NCBI RefSeq assembly: GCF_036038375.1
Contig: NZ_CP107935.1
Location: 9,176,001-9,240,000, forward strand
DNA length: 64,000 nt
Reading direction: 5' to 3'
Source of the DNA: Streptomyces sp. NBC_00414
GTDB taxonomy: Bacteria; Actinomycetota; Actinomycetes; Streptomycetales; Streptomycetaceae
Positions 8,678-15,908 of this stretch are shown in pieces. The first letter of the stretch is position 1, and each line of letters begins with the position of its first letter. Under the pieces are notes generated by a model. The model saw only the letters and a list, made by a program, of their open reading frames with translations. It did no database searches and had not been told where the DNA came from. Position numbers and translations under genes: made by a program.

Positions 8678-9047
8678 CGTTACGTTCCTCCGTACTCGCG
8701 AAAGGTTGGATGTCCGCATGTCCGCGTCATCCATGCGCGTTTACGGTAGGACCTGTTGCTCTGTGGTGGAAGAGATGCGGTCGTGGTTGTTCGATATCCC
8801 GTCAAAACCCTTGACCCTGCTTGACCATGTCTCTATTGGGGCATGGGATCGAGCCTCGCGTGCGGTTGTGTTGGGTTGCGTGGCGGGGGGAATTGCCGGC
8901 GCAGATACGGACCGAGGGATTCCCGATGCCTGGCAGTGCGTCAGAACATCCGATGTCACTCGGCGCCATCCGACGGAACCGGGCTCGGTCCGGAGGCGTC
9001 GGCAAGCCCGACCGTGACTCATCGGCGGGTGGGGAGTTGAATCGGGC
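8678..9047. promoter_or_regulatory. Divergent promoter region, alpha-galactosidase and small secreted protein
   Basis: A 370-base gap without a convincing gene. TTGACC occurs twice with a 10-base period (8811-8816 and 8821-8826), preceded by GTCAAAACCC; read on the minus strand this is a doubled GGTCAAG that could be an operator or a -35 region for the alpha-galactosidase gene. GGGGAG about 10 bases before ATG 9048 is the ribosome site of the rightward gene. Confidence 0.4.
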
Positions 9048-9251
9048 ATGAAGAAGCGCAGCATGCTCGCCATCGCGTCCCTCGCCACCGGTTTCGTCGT
9101 GGCGGCCGTCACCCCGTCCCACTCCCTCGACGGCGACGCCCTCAACAGCCTCAGCACCCTCGACGTCCAGGACACCCTCGGCACCGTCGACCAGACGATC
9201 AGTGACGGCAGCCTGGCGCCGGGCGAGAACCCCTTGGGCCTGGAGGGCTGA
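9048..9251 (+). CDS. Small secreted protein, 67 residues, unknown function
   Basis: ATG 9048 follows a GGGGAG ribosome site. Residues 1-26 are a good Sec signal (MKKRSM, a hydrophobic stretch, then TPSHS). The predicted mature peptide is only about 40 residues, very acidic, without Cys, and rich in Asp, Leu, Ser and Gly (DGDALNSLSTLDV, PGENPLGLEG). I do not recognise a family. Codon use fits the host. It could be an exported signal or surface peptide. It has no obvious operon partner: the next gene starts 168 bases downstream with its own ribosome site. Confidence 0.7.
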   Translation: MKKRSMLAIASLATGFVVAAVTPSHSLDGDALNSLSTLDVQDTLGTVDQTISDGSLAPGENPLGLEG

Positions 9252-9419
9252 CCGGCCCCTTCCCGCCTGTTCCGGCCTGTTCGGACCGCGAGCCCGGCCC
9301 CGCCCAGGGCCGGGCTTCCGTGTGTGTTCGACCCATCGAACGCGACCTCATCAGGACCTGGTTTCCGTGGCAGGGTGGAGCGGGCAAGCCTCAGGGGGCC
9401 AACAGCAGAGGGGGGAACC

Positions 9420-10463
9420 GTGATCGTCTGGATCAACGGTGCGTTCGGTGCGGGGAAGACCACCACCGCACGGGAACTGATCGACCTGATCCCGAACAGC
9501 ACACTCTTCGACCCCGAGCTCATCGGTGCCGGGCTGGCGCAACTGCTGCCCGCCAAGCGCCTCGCCGAGGTCGGCGACTTCCAGGACCTGCCGATCTGGC
9601 GGCGGCTCGTGGTCGACACGGCCGCCGCGATGCTCGCCGAACTCGGGGGCGTCCTCGTGGTTCCCATGACACTGCTCCGGCAGGACTACCGCGACGAGAT
9701 CTTCGGCGGACTCGCGGCCCGCAGGATCGCGGTACGCCATGTGCTTCTCGCCCCGGCGGAAACGATCCTGCGCGAGCGAATAGCCGGCCGGGAGGTCCCA
9801 CCGGACCTCCCCGACGGGGAGATACGGGTACGGCAGTGGTCGTACGACCAGATCGAGCCCTACCGTGCCGCCCTCGCCGGCTGGCTCACCGCGGACGCCC
9901 ACCCCGTCGACAACAGCACACTCACCCCGTACGAGACCGCCGTGCGCGTCGCCGAGGCCGTGAGCAGCGGGTCCGTGCCGGTCTGCGACATCGTGCAGAC
10001 CCCCGAGCCCACCTCGGAGACCGTCGCGGCGGGCGTGCTCCTCTTCGACGAGCAGGACCGGGTGCTGCTCGTCGACCCGACGTACAAGGCCGGCTGGGAG
10101 TTCCCCGGCGGTGTCGTCGAATCCGGCGAGGCGCCCGCGCGCGCGGGCATACGCGAGGTCGCCGAGGAGACCGGCATCCAGCTCACCGACATCCCCCACC
10201 TGCTGGTCGTCGACTGGGAGCCTCCGGCGCCCCCCGGCTACGGCGGTCTGCGCCTCCTCTACGACGGCGGCCGGCTCGGCGGCGGCGAGGCCCGGCGGAT
10301 GCTGCTGCCGGGCCCCGAACTGCGCGACTGGCGCTTCGTCACCGAGGAGGAGGCCGCCACACTCCTCCCACCCGTCCGCTATGAGCGTCTGCGCTGGGCA
10401 CTGCGGGCACGGGAACAGGGGGCGGCCCTGTACCTGGAGGCAGGGGTGCCGCAGGGTTCTTAG
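9420..10463 (+). CDS. P-loop kinase-like domain fused to Nudix hydrolase
   Basis: A 347-residue protein from GTG 9420, immediately after AGAGGGGGGAACC. Residues 1-180 are a small P-loop NTPase: Walker A GAFGAGKT at 7-14, then a nucleotide- or sugar-kinase-like alpha/beta domain. Residues about 205-340 are a Nudix domain whose box (about 231-253) fits GX5EX7REUXEEXGU, including REVAEETGI. The P-loop domain may phosphorylate a small molecule or RNA end and the Nudix domain hydrolyse a nucleoside diphosphate derivative. Homologues are usually annotated only as NUDIX or AAA proteins, and the substrate is unknown. It stands alone; a repeat-rich terminator region follows. Confidence 0.88.
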   Translation: MIVWINGAFGAGKTTTARELIDLIPNSTLFDPELIGAGLAQLLPAKRLAEVGDFQDLPIWRRLVVDTAAAMLAELGGVLVVPMTLLRQDYRDEIFGGLAARRIAVRHVLLAPAETILRERIAGREVPPDLPDGEIRVRQWSYDQIEPYRAALAGWLTADAHPVDNSTLTPYETAVRVAEAVSSGSVPVCDIVQTPEPTSETVAAGVLLFDEQDRVLLVDPTYKAGWEFPGGVVESGEAPARAGIREVAEETGIQLTDIPHLLVVDWEPPAPPGYGGLRLLYDGGRLGGGEARRMLLPGPELRDWRFVTEEEAATLLPPVRYERLRWALRAREQGAALYLEAGVPQGS

Positions 10464-10619
10464 CCTCTCCGGCGTCGCTCTTCAGGCTCGTCCGGCGTCA
10501 ACCTCCCAGCCCGTCCGGCGTTAGAGGACGAGGCCGTTCAGGCCGATGGGGGCCCGGGGGCGCAGCCCCCAGAAACCCCGGCCACGAGCGTGCCCGGCAG
10601 AACGCGGACGCGGCTCCGC
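10464..10619. repeat. Three 23-base-period TCCGGCGT repeats and a GGGGGC-GCA-GCCCCC hairpin
   Basis: TCCGGCGT recurs at 10468, 10491 and 10514, exactly 23 bases apart, the last within CCCGTCCGGCGTTAGAGGAC. GGGGGC (10556-10561) and GCCCCC (10565-10570) form a hairpin with a 3-base loop. Both are dispersed Streptomyces intergenic elements. They sit between the convergent ends of the Nudix and peptidase genes and probably terminate transcription in both directions. Confidence 0.7.
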
Positions 10620-11978
10620 TCAGCTCGCCGCGTAGTTCCGGAGGAACAGCGCCTCGGCGACAGCGAGCCGCTCCAGCTCGTCGGGCGACACACTCTCGTT
10701 CACGGCGTGGATCTGCGCCTCGGGCTCGCTCAGCCCGATCAGGAGGATCTCCGCCTGCGGGTACAGGGTCGCGAGGGTGTTGCACAGCGGGATGGAGCCG
10801 CCCTGCCCGGCGTACTGCATCTCCGCGCCGTCGTACGCGACCCCCATCGCCTCGGCCATGGCCGCGTACGCCGGGCTCGACGTGTCCGCGCGGAAGGCCT
10901 GGCCCTGACCGGTCTGCTCGGTGGTGACCCGCGCTCCCCACGGGGTGTGCGCCTCCAGGTGGGCCTGGAGCAGCTTGGTCGCCTCGACGGCGTCCGCGCC
11001 CGGCGGCACCCGCAGGCTGACCAGCGCGCGGGCGCCGGCCTGCACGGACGGGGTGGCGCCGACCACCGGCGGGCAGTCGATGCCGAGCACGGTCACGGCG
11101 GGCCGCGCCCAGATACGGTCGGCGACCGTGCCCGAGCCGATCAGCTCCACACCGTCGAGCACCTTGGCGTCCTTGCGGAACTGCGCCTCCTCGTACTGCA
11201 GCCCCTCCCACCGGGAGTCGCCCGTGAGCCCGTCGACCGTCGTCGAACCGTCCTCGGCGCGCAGGGAGTCGAGTGCGCGGATCAGCGCGCCCAGCGCGTC
11301 GGGTGCCGCGCCGCCGAACTGTCCGGAGTGCAGATTGCCTTCGAGGGTGTCGACCTGGACGCGGACGAGCGTCATGCCGCGCAGCGCGGTGGTGACCGTC
11401 GGCACACCGACCCGGAAGTTCCCGGAGTCGCCGATGACGATCGCGTCGGCCGTCAGCAGCTCCGGGTGCTCCTCGGCGTACCGCTCCAGACCGCCCGTGC
11501 CCTGCTCCTCCGAGCCCTCCGCGATGACCTTGACGCCGACCGGGACGCCGCCGTTCGCCTTGAGCGCGCGCAGCGCCAGCAAGTGCATGATCAAGCCGCC
11601 CTTGCAGTCCGCGGCCCCGCGCCCGTACCAGCGGCCGTCCTCCCGCTCGGTCAGCTCGAAGGGGGGCGTCGTCCAGCCGGCCTCGTCGAGCGGCGGCTGC
11701 ACGTCGTAGTGCGCGTACAGGAGAACGGTCTTCGAGCCCTCGGGGCCGGGCAGGAAGCCGTACACCGACTGTGTGCCGTCGGGGGTGTCGAGCAGGGCGA
11801 CGTCCTGGAAACCCTCGGCGCGCAGCGCGTCGGCCACCCAGTTCGCGGCGCCCTCGCTCTCGCTCCGGGGGAACTGGTCGAAGTCGGCCACCGATTTGAA
11901 GGCCACCAGCTCGGTGAGCTCCGCCTTCGCCCTGGGCATTGCTGAGGCGATGGTCTCGGCGACCGGATTCGACGACAT
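10620..11978 (-). CDS. M20 family metallopeptidase (dipeptidase)
   Basis: A 452-residue protein starting at ATG 11978 behind GAGGAGCG. M20 metal ligands are in order: YAHYDVQP (first His/Asp, about 88-94), GRGAADCKGG (bridging Asp), and EGSEEQG (catalytic Glu pair). The central lid or dimerisation domain follows around 190-300, where a VQVDTLEGNLHSGQFGG stretch matches the family's conserved His. These enzymes use two Zn2+ ions to remove amino acids from small peptides; the subfamily matches Streptomyces dipeptidases. No signal peptide is present, so it is cytoplasmic. It is divergent from the flavoprotein gene at 12155. Confidence 0.92.
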   Translation of the reverse strand: MSSNPVAETIASAMPRAKAELTELVAFKSVADFDQFPRSESEGAANWVADALRAEGFQDVALLDTPDGTQSVYGFLPGPEGSKTVLLYAHYDVQPPLDEAGWTTPPFELTEREDGRWYGRGAADCKGGLIMHLLALRALKANGGVPVGVKVIAEGSEEQGTGGLERYAEEHPELLTADAIVIGDSGNFRVGVPTVTTALRGMTLVRVQVDTLEGNLHSGQFGGAAPDALGALIRALDSLRAEDGSTTVDGLTGDSRWEGLQYEEAQFRKDAKVLDGVELIGSGTVADRIWARPAVTVLGIDCPPVVGATPSVQAGARALVSLRVPPGADAVEATKLLQAHLEAHTPWGARVTTEQTGQGQAFRADTSSPAYAAMAEAMGVAYDGAEMQYAGQGGSIPLCNTLATLYPQAEILLIGLSEPEAQIHAVNESVSPDELERLAVAEALFLRNYAAS

Positions 11979-12154
11979 GGGCACGCTCCTCGTGGGTGCG
12001 ACGTTGTAAGTGTGGGTACGGCTGCGGATGCGCGTGCGAACGGGTGTGCGCGCTGCATACGCTGCCGATCCTCCCACAGCGGTCTTCACCGGACGCCGCC
12101 GTAGGATGCGTGGAGTACGTGCGGCAGGCGGCTGGATCGGAGCAGCAGACCATC

Positions 12155-13357
12155 GTGAGCAGCGAGAACTCTTCAGACGACGGACAGCAGGTATGGGACG
12201 TCGTCGTGGTCGGCGCGGGGCCCGCGGGCGCCTCGGCCGCCTATGCGGCAGCGGTCGCGGGGCGCCGCGTCCTCTTGCTGGAGAAAGCGGAGTTGCCCCG
12301 CTACAAGACGTGCGGCGGCGGGATCATCGGACCGACCCGTGACGCACTGCCGCCCGGTTTCGAGCTGCCGTTCCGGGACCGGATCCACGCGGTCACGTTC
12401 TCGCTGGAGGGCAAGTTCACGCGGACGCGCCGCTCCAAGCAGATGCTGTTCGGGCTCATCAACCGGCCGGAGTTCGACCACCAGCTCGTCGAGCACGCGC
12501 AGAAGGCGGGCGCCGAACTGCGTACGGGGGCGACGGTCTCCCGGGTGGAACAGCACGGCTCGGCGGTCCCCGACCGGCGCTCGGTGGCCGTCGTCCTCCA
12601 GGACGGCGAGACGCTGCTGGCGCGGGCGGTGGTCGGCGCGGACGGCAGTGCCAGCCGGATAGGAGCGCACGTCGGGGTGAAGCTCGACCAGGTCGACCTC
12701 GGCCTGGAGGCGGAGATCCCGGTGCCGGAGACGGTGGCGGAGGACTGGAAGGGCCGGGTCCTCATCGACTGGGGCCCTCTTCCCGGCAGTTACGGGTGGG
12801 TGTTCCCCAAGGGCGACACCCTGACCGTCGGAGTGATCTCGGCGCGGGGCGAAGGCGCCGCCACCAAGCGGTACTTGGAGGACTTCATCGCCCGCCTCGG
12901 ACTGGCGGGCTTCGAGCCGAGCATCTCGTCCGGGCACCTGACCCGCTGCCGCGCCGACGACTCGCCGCTGTCGCGGGGCCGGGTGCTGGTGTGCGGCGAC
13001 GCGGCGGGGCTCCTGGAGCCGTGGACCCGTGAGGGCATCTCCTTCGCGCTGCGTTCGGGGCGGCTCGCGGGGGAGTGGGCGGTGCGGATCGCCGAGGCCC
13101 ACGACGCCGTGGACACGCGCCGGCAGGCGCTGAACTACGCCTTCGCGATCAAGGCGGGCCTCGGTGTGGAGATGAGCATCGGCAGGCGCATGCTCACGAT
13201 CTTCGAGCGCCGGCCCGGGGTGTTCCACGCCGCGCTCACCGGCTTCCGGCCGGCCTGGAAGGCGTTCGCGGGGATCACCCGCGGCTCCACCTCGCTGGGC
13301 GAGATGGTGCGGTCGCACCCGATGGCGGAGCGCGCCCTGAGCAGGATCGACCGCTGA
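12155..13357 (+). CDS. Geranylgeranyl reductase family FAD-dependent oxidoreductase
   Basis: A 400-residue protein. I use GTG 12155 (GGAG 12 bases upstream); in-frame GTGs at 12110 and 12119 are alternatives. The N-terminal Rossmann motif VVVVGAGPAGASAAY (about 13-27) binds FAD, and the second FAD motif VLVCGDAAGLLEPWTREGI (about 280) is typical of the class. PRYKTCGGG is characteristic of geranylgeranyl-reductase-like proteins that reduce isoprenoid double bonds, for example in menaquinone or lipid tails. Genes of this class often lie near NADH dehydrogenase or menaquinone genes; that context is not visible here, so the substrate is an inference. Confidence 0.88.
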   Translation: MSSENSSDDGQQVWDVVVVGAGPAGASAAYAAAVAGRRVLLLEKAELPRYKTCGGGIIGPTRDALPPGFELPFRDRIHAVTFSLEGKFTRTRRSKQMLFGLINRPEFDHQLVEHAQKAGAELRTGATVSRVEQHGSAVPDRRSVAVVLQDGETLLARAVVGADGSASRIGAHVGVKLDQVDLGLEAEIPVPETVAEDWKGRVLIDWGPLPGSYGWVFPKGDTLTVGVISARGEGAATKRYLEDFIARLGLAGFEPSISSGHLTRCRADDSPLSRGRVLVCGDAAGLLEPWTREGISFALRSGRLAGEWAVRIAEAHDAVDTRRQALNYAFAIKAGLGVEMSIGRRMLTIFERRPGVFHAALTGFRPAWKAFAGITRGSTSLGEMVRSHPMAERALSRIDR

Positions 13358-13392
13358 CCGCTGACCGCTGACCGCCGGCCGCTGACCGGCGG
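13351..13392. terminator. CCGCTGA tandem repeats and terminator hairpin
   Basis: CCGCTGA is repeated at 13351, 13358 and 13365, the first copy including the stop codon of the flavoprotein gene, and again at 13379. CCGCCGG (13372-13378) pairs with CCGGCGG (13386-13392), with the fourth copy as the 7-base loop. This is a likely terminator that seems to have grown by replication slippage. Confidence 0.55.
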
Positions 13393-13518
13393 CCGGGGGA
13401 CCAGGGGTTCGGGACATGGGGCGCGGGGCGCGCCCGAGTGCGTACTCCGCCGGGAGTACGTGTGATCACCACGCTCGGCTGACGCCTCCGACGGGCCGTG
13501 GCGTCTAGCGTGGCGGGC

Positions 13519-14865
13519 ATGGAAGAGCAGCGCACACGCCGGTGCGGTGGACCCCCCTGGGCCAGGGGCGGTCCACCGCGGAACCGGTGGCACGTGCCAC
13601 CGTGGTGGAACCACCGCGACGAGGACGAGGAGGGCGCCGGCCGCCCTCGACGGCCGTGGCGTTCGACGTTCTTCCTCACCGTGTTCGTCCTCGTGGGCAG
13701 CAACTTCGCCGCCCGGGCACAGCCCGACCGGGAGCAGCTCGACGCCCTCGCGCGTGCCCTGCTGCTCGGCGGCGGTCTCCTGCTCCTGTGGCGGCAGCGG
13801 TACCCGGCCCTCGTGATGTGCGGCACCGCGGTCTCGGCCCTTGTCTACTTCAGCGCGGGATACCCGTACGGACCCGTATTCCTCACGGTCGCGCTCGCCT
13901 GCTTCAGCGCGGTCGTCGCCGGGCACCGCAGACTCGTCTGGGCCGCCCTCGGCACGCTGTGGACGGTCCATCTCCTGGTGGGGCACTGGCTCTACCGATG
14001 GCTGCCGCCGGAGGGCGACCCGGCCTCCTCGTGGGGCGAGGAGGTGGCCATCGCCACCTGGATCGTGGCGATCCTCGCGGTCTCCGAACTGGCCCGCGTC
14101 CGCCGGGAGCAGTGGGACCGCGACCGGGCGGAACGCCGTCGGGCGGCCGGACGGCGCGCCGACGAGGAACGGCTGCGCATCGCCCGCGAACTCCACGACG
14201 TCCTGGCCCACAGCATCTCGGTCATCAACGTCCAGGCGGGAGTCGGTCTCGCGCTGCTCGACTCCGACCCGGAGCAGGCGCGCACCGCGCTCACCACCAT
14301 CAAGGCCGCGAGCAAGGAGGCGCTGGGGGAGGTGCGCCAAGTGCTCGACACGCTCCGCACGCCCGGTGACGCGCCCCGCGCGCCGGCGCCGGGCCTCGAC
14401 CGCCTTCCCGAACTGGTGGAACAGGCCGCGGGCGCCGGTCTGACCGTCGCCGTGGAGAACCGGGGCGGGAGCAGGAAGCTCGCGCCGGGCGCGGATCTCG
14501 CGGCCTTCCGTATCGTCCAGGAGGCGCTGACCAACGTCGTACGGCATTCCGGGTCGCGGCACGCGCGCGTGCGGGTCGACCGCACGCGCGACGCCCTGCG
14601 GCTCCGTGTCGACGACGACGGCCCGGCGACCGGCGAGGACGCGGGCGGCAGCGGCAACGGACTGGCCGGAATGCGGGAGCGCGCCGCGGCGCTGGGTGGC
14701 ACCATCGAGGCCGGGCCGCGGGAGGACGGAGGTTTCCGGGTGCTCGCCGTACTTCCGCTGAGGAATGTGCTCGGGGTGCCGGGACCCTCGGAGGCCGGGA
14801 AGTCCCACCACCCCGAGAAGTCCCACCACCCCGACAAGGCTCGCAACCCCGAGGAGGACCGGTGA
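13519..14865 (+). CDS. Two-component sensor histidine kinase (NarL/DesK-type)
   Basis: A 448-residue protein. ATG 13519 lacks a ribosome site but has TAGCGT 7 bases upstream, a leaderless pattern. An in-frame GTG at 13594 is an alternative start, since the first 25 codons are built almost wholly from inverted repeats. About five membrane segments span roughly 50-185. The HisKA_3 dimerisation domain contains ARELHDVLAHSIS with the phosphorylated His at about 226. The ATPase domain has EALTNVVRHS (about 334) and GNGLAGMRERAAALGG. The C-terminal tail ends with a repeated KSHHPEKSHHPDK. Its GTGA overlap with the response regulator shows they are one signalling pair. The stimulus is unknown. Confidence 0.93.
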   Translation: MEEQRTRRCGGPPWARGGPPRNRWHVPPWWNHRDEDEEGAGRPRRPWRSTFFLTVFVLVGSNFAARAQPDREQLDALARALLLGGGLLLLWRQRYPALVMCGTAVSALVYFSAGYPYGPVFLTVALACFSAVVAGHRRLVWAALGTLWTVHLLVGHWLYRWLPPEGDPASSWGEEVAIATWIVAILAVSELARVRREQWDRDRAERRRAAGRRADEERLRIARELHDVLAHSISVINVQAGVGLALLDSDPEQARTALTTIKAASKEALGEVRQVLDTLRTPGDAPRAPAPGLDRLPELVEQAAGAGLTVAVENRGGSRKLAPGADLAAFRIVQEALTNVVRHSGSRHARVRVDRTRDALRLRVDDDGPATGEDAGGSGNGLAGMRERAAALGGTIEAGPREDGGFRVLAVLPLRNVLGVPGPSEAGKSHHPEKSHHPDKARNPEEDR

Positions 14866-15527
14866 TCCGCGTACTGCTCGCCGACGACCAGTCACTGGTG
14901 CGTGCGGGTTTCAAGGCGCTCCTGGACGCCCAGCCGGACATCGAGGTGGCCGGGGAGGCGGCGGACGGGGCGGAGGCGCTGCGGGGAGTACGTCGACTGC
15001 GGCCCGACGTCGTCCTGATGGACATCCGTATGCCGGTGCTCGACGGCCTCGTCGCGACGCGCCGCATCACCGACGACCCGGACCTGACGGACGTCAGGGT
15101 CGTCATGCTCACCACCTTCGAACTCGACGAGTACGTCTTCGAGGCGATCCGTTCCGGCGCGTCCGGCTTCCTCGTCAAGGACACCGAACCGGAAGAACTC
15201 CTGCGTGCCGTCAGGGCGGTGGTCGAGGGGGACGCGCTGCTCTCGCCGGGCGTGACACGGCGCCTGATCGCGGAGTTCGCGGCCCGCTCGAAGGAGCCGG
15301 CCGCCGCCGACGCGCTCGCCGAACTCACCGAGCGGGAGCGGGAGGTGATGGCGCTGGTCGGCATCGGACTGTCGAACGACGAGATCGCGCGGCGTCTTGT
15401 GGTCAGCCCGCTGACGGCCAAGACCCACGTCAGCCGGACCATGGTCAAGCTGGGTGCCCGGGACCGGGCCCAAGTGGTCGTGCTGGCCTACGAGTCGGGG
15501 TTGGTGCGGCCTGGCTGGCTGGGCTGA
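14862..15527 (+). CDS. NarL/LuxR family response regulator
   Basis: A 221-residue protein; GTG 14862 overlaps the kinase stop by 4 bases after GAGGAGG, implying coupled translation. The receiver domain has the acidic pair in LLADDQ, phospho-acceptor Asp54 in VLMDIRMP, Thr in MLTTF and Lys in FLVKD. The C-terminal LuxR helix-turn-helix (about 155-210) contains LTEREREVMALVGIG and LVVSPLTAKTHVSR. It is the DNA-binding partner of the kinase before it. Its last 40 bases overlap the 3' end of the convergent DUF6332 gene. Confidence 0.95.
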   Translation: MIRVLLADDQSLVRAGFKALLDAQPDIEVAGEAADGAEALRGVRRLRPDVVLMDIRMPVLDGLVATRRITDDPDLTDVRVVMLTTFELDEYVFEAIRSGASGFLVKDTEPEELLRAVRAVVEGDALLSPGVTRRLIAEFAARSKEPAAADALAELTEREREVMALVGIGLSNDEIARRLVVSPLTAKTHVSRTMVKLGARDRAQVVVLAYESGLVRPGWLG

Positions 15528-15772
15528 GACCCCTGCCGGAAACGAACCAGCACCGAGACCACCCGCACGAAGAAGAGGATGGCCGCGAGCGTCGTCCCGG
15601 CGGCGAGCAGGACCTTCTCGACCGTCGTCGGCAGGTCGAAGAGCAGCGCGGGACCGGCGAGACCTCCGAACACCACGGCCGCGGCGAACACGGCGCTCGC
15701 CAGCGCGTATCCGATCTCCACGGTGATCGCGTCCCGCTCGGACTGGATCCGTCGTCCCCCGGTGTGTTCCAT
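15488..15772 (-). CDS. DUF6332 family small membrane protein
   Basis: A 94-residue protein from ATG 15772, chosen because GGGGGGA precedes it and MEHTGGRR fits the family's usual start. An in-frame ATG at 15793 begins a 21-base near-duplicate (MEHAGGR then MEHTGGR) and could add 7 residues; it has a GACACT box 6 bases upstream. Two membrane helices are seen (about 17-40 and 47-70), then a short basic/Pro tail. The architecture is that of DUF6332, restricted to Streptomyces relatives, of unknown role. Its 3' end overlaps the response regulator's 3' end by 40 bases on the other strand. Confidence 0.8.
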   Translation of the reverse strand: MEHTGGRRIQSERDAITVEIGYALASAVFAAAVVFGGLAGPALLFDLPTTVEKVLLAAGTTLAAILFFVRVVSVLVRFRQGSQPSQPGRTNPDS

Positions 15773-15908
15773 ACGTCCCCCCGCGTGTTCCATGCGGGGA
15801 GTGTCACAGGTGTGCGCCCGGCGGGGCAAGGAAGCCCGCCGGGCGCACGAGACCGGGGTGCACGGCGCCGGGCCGGGATCGGGGCGACGACAGCGGCCGT
15901 GGCCGGGA

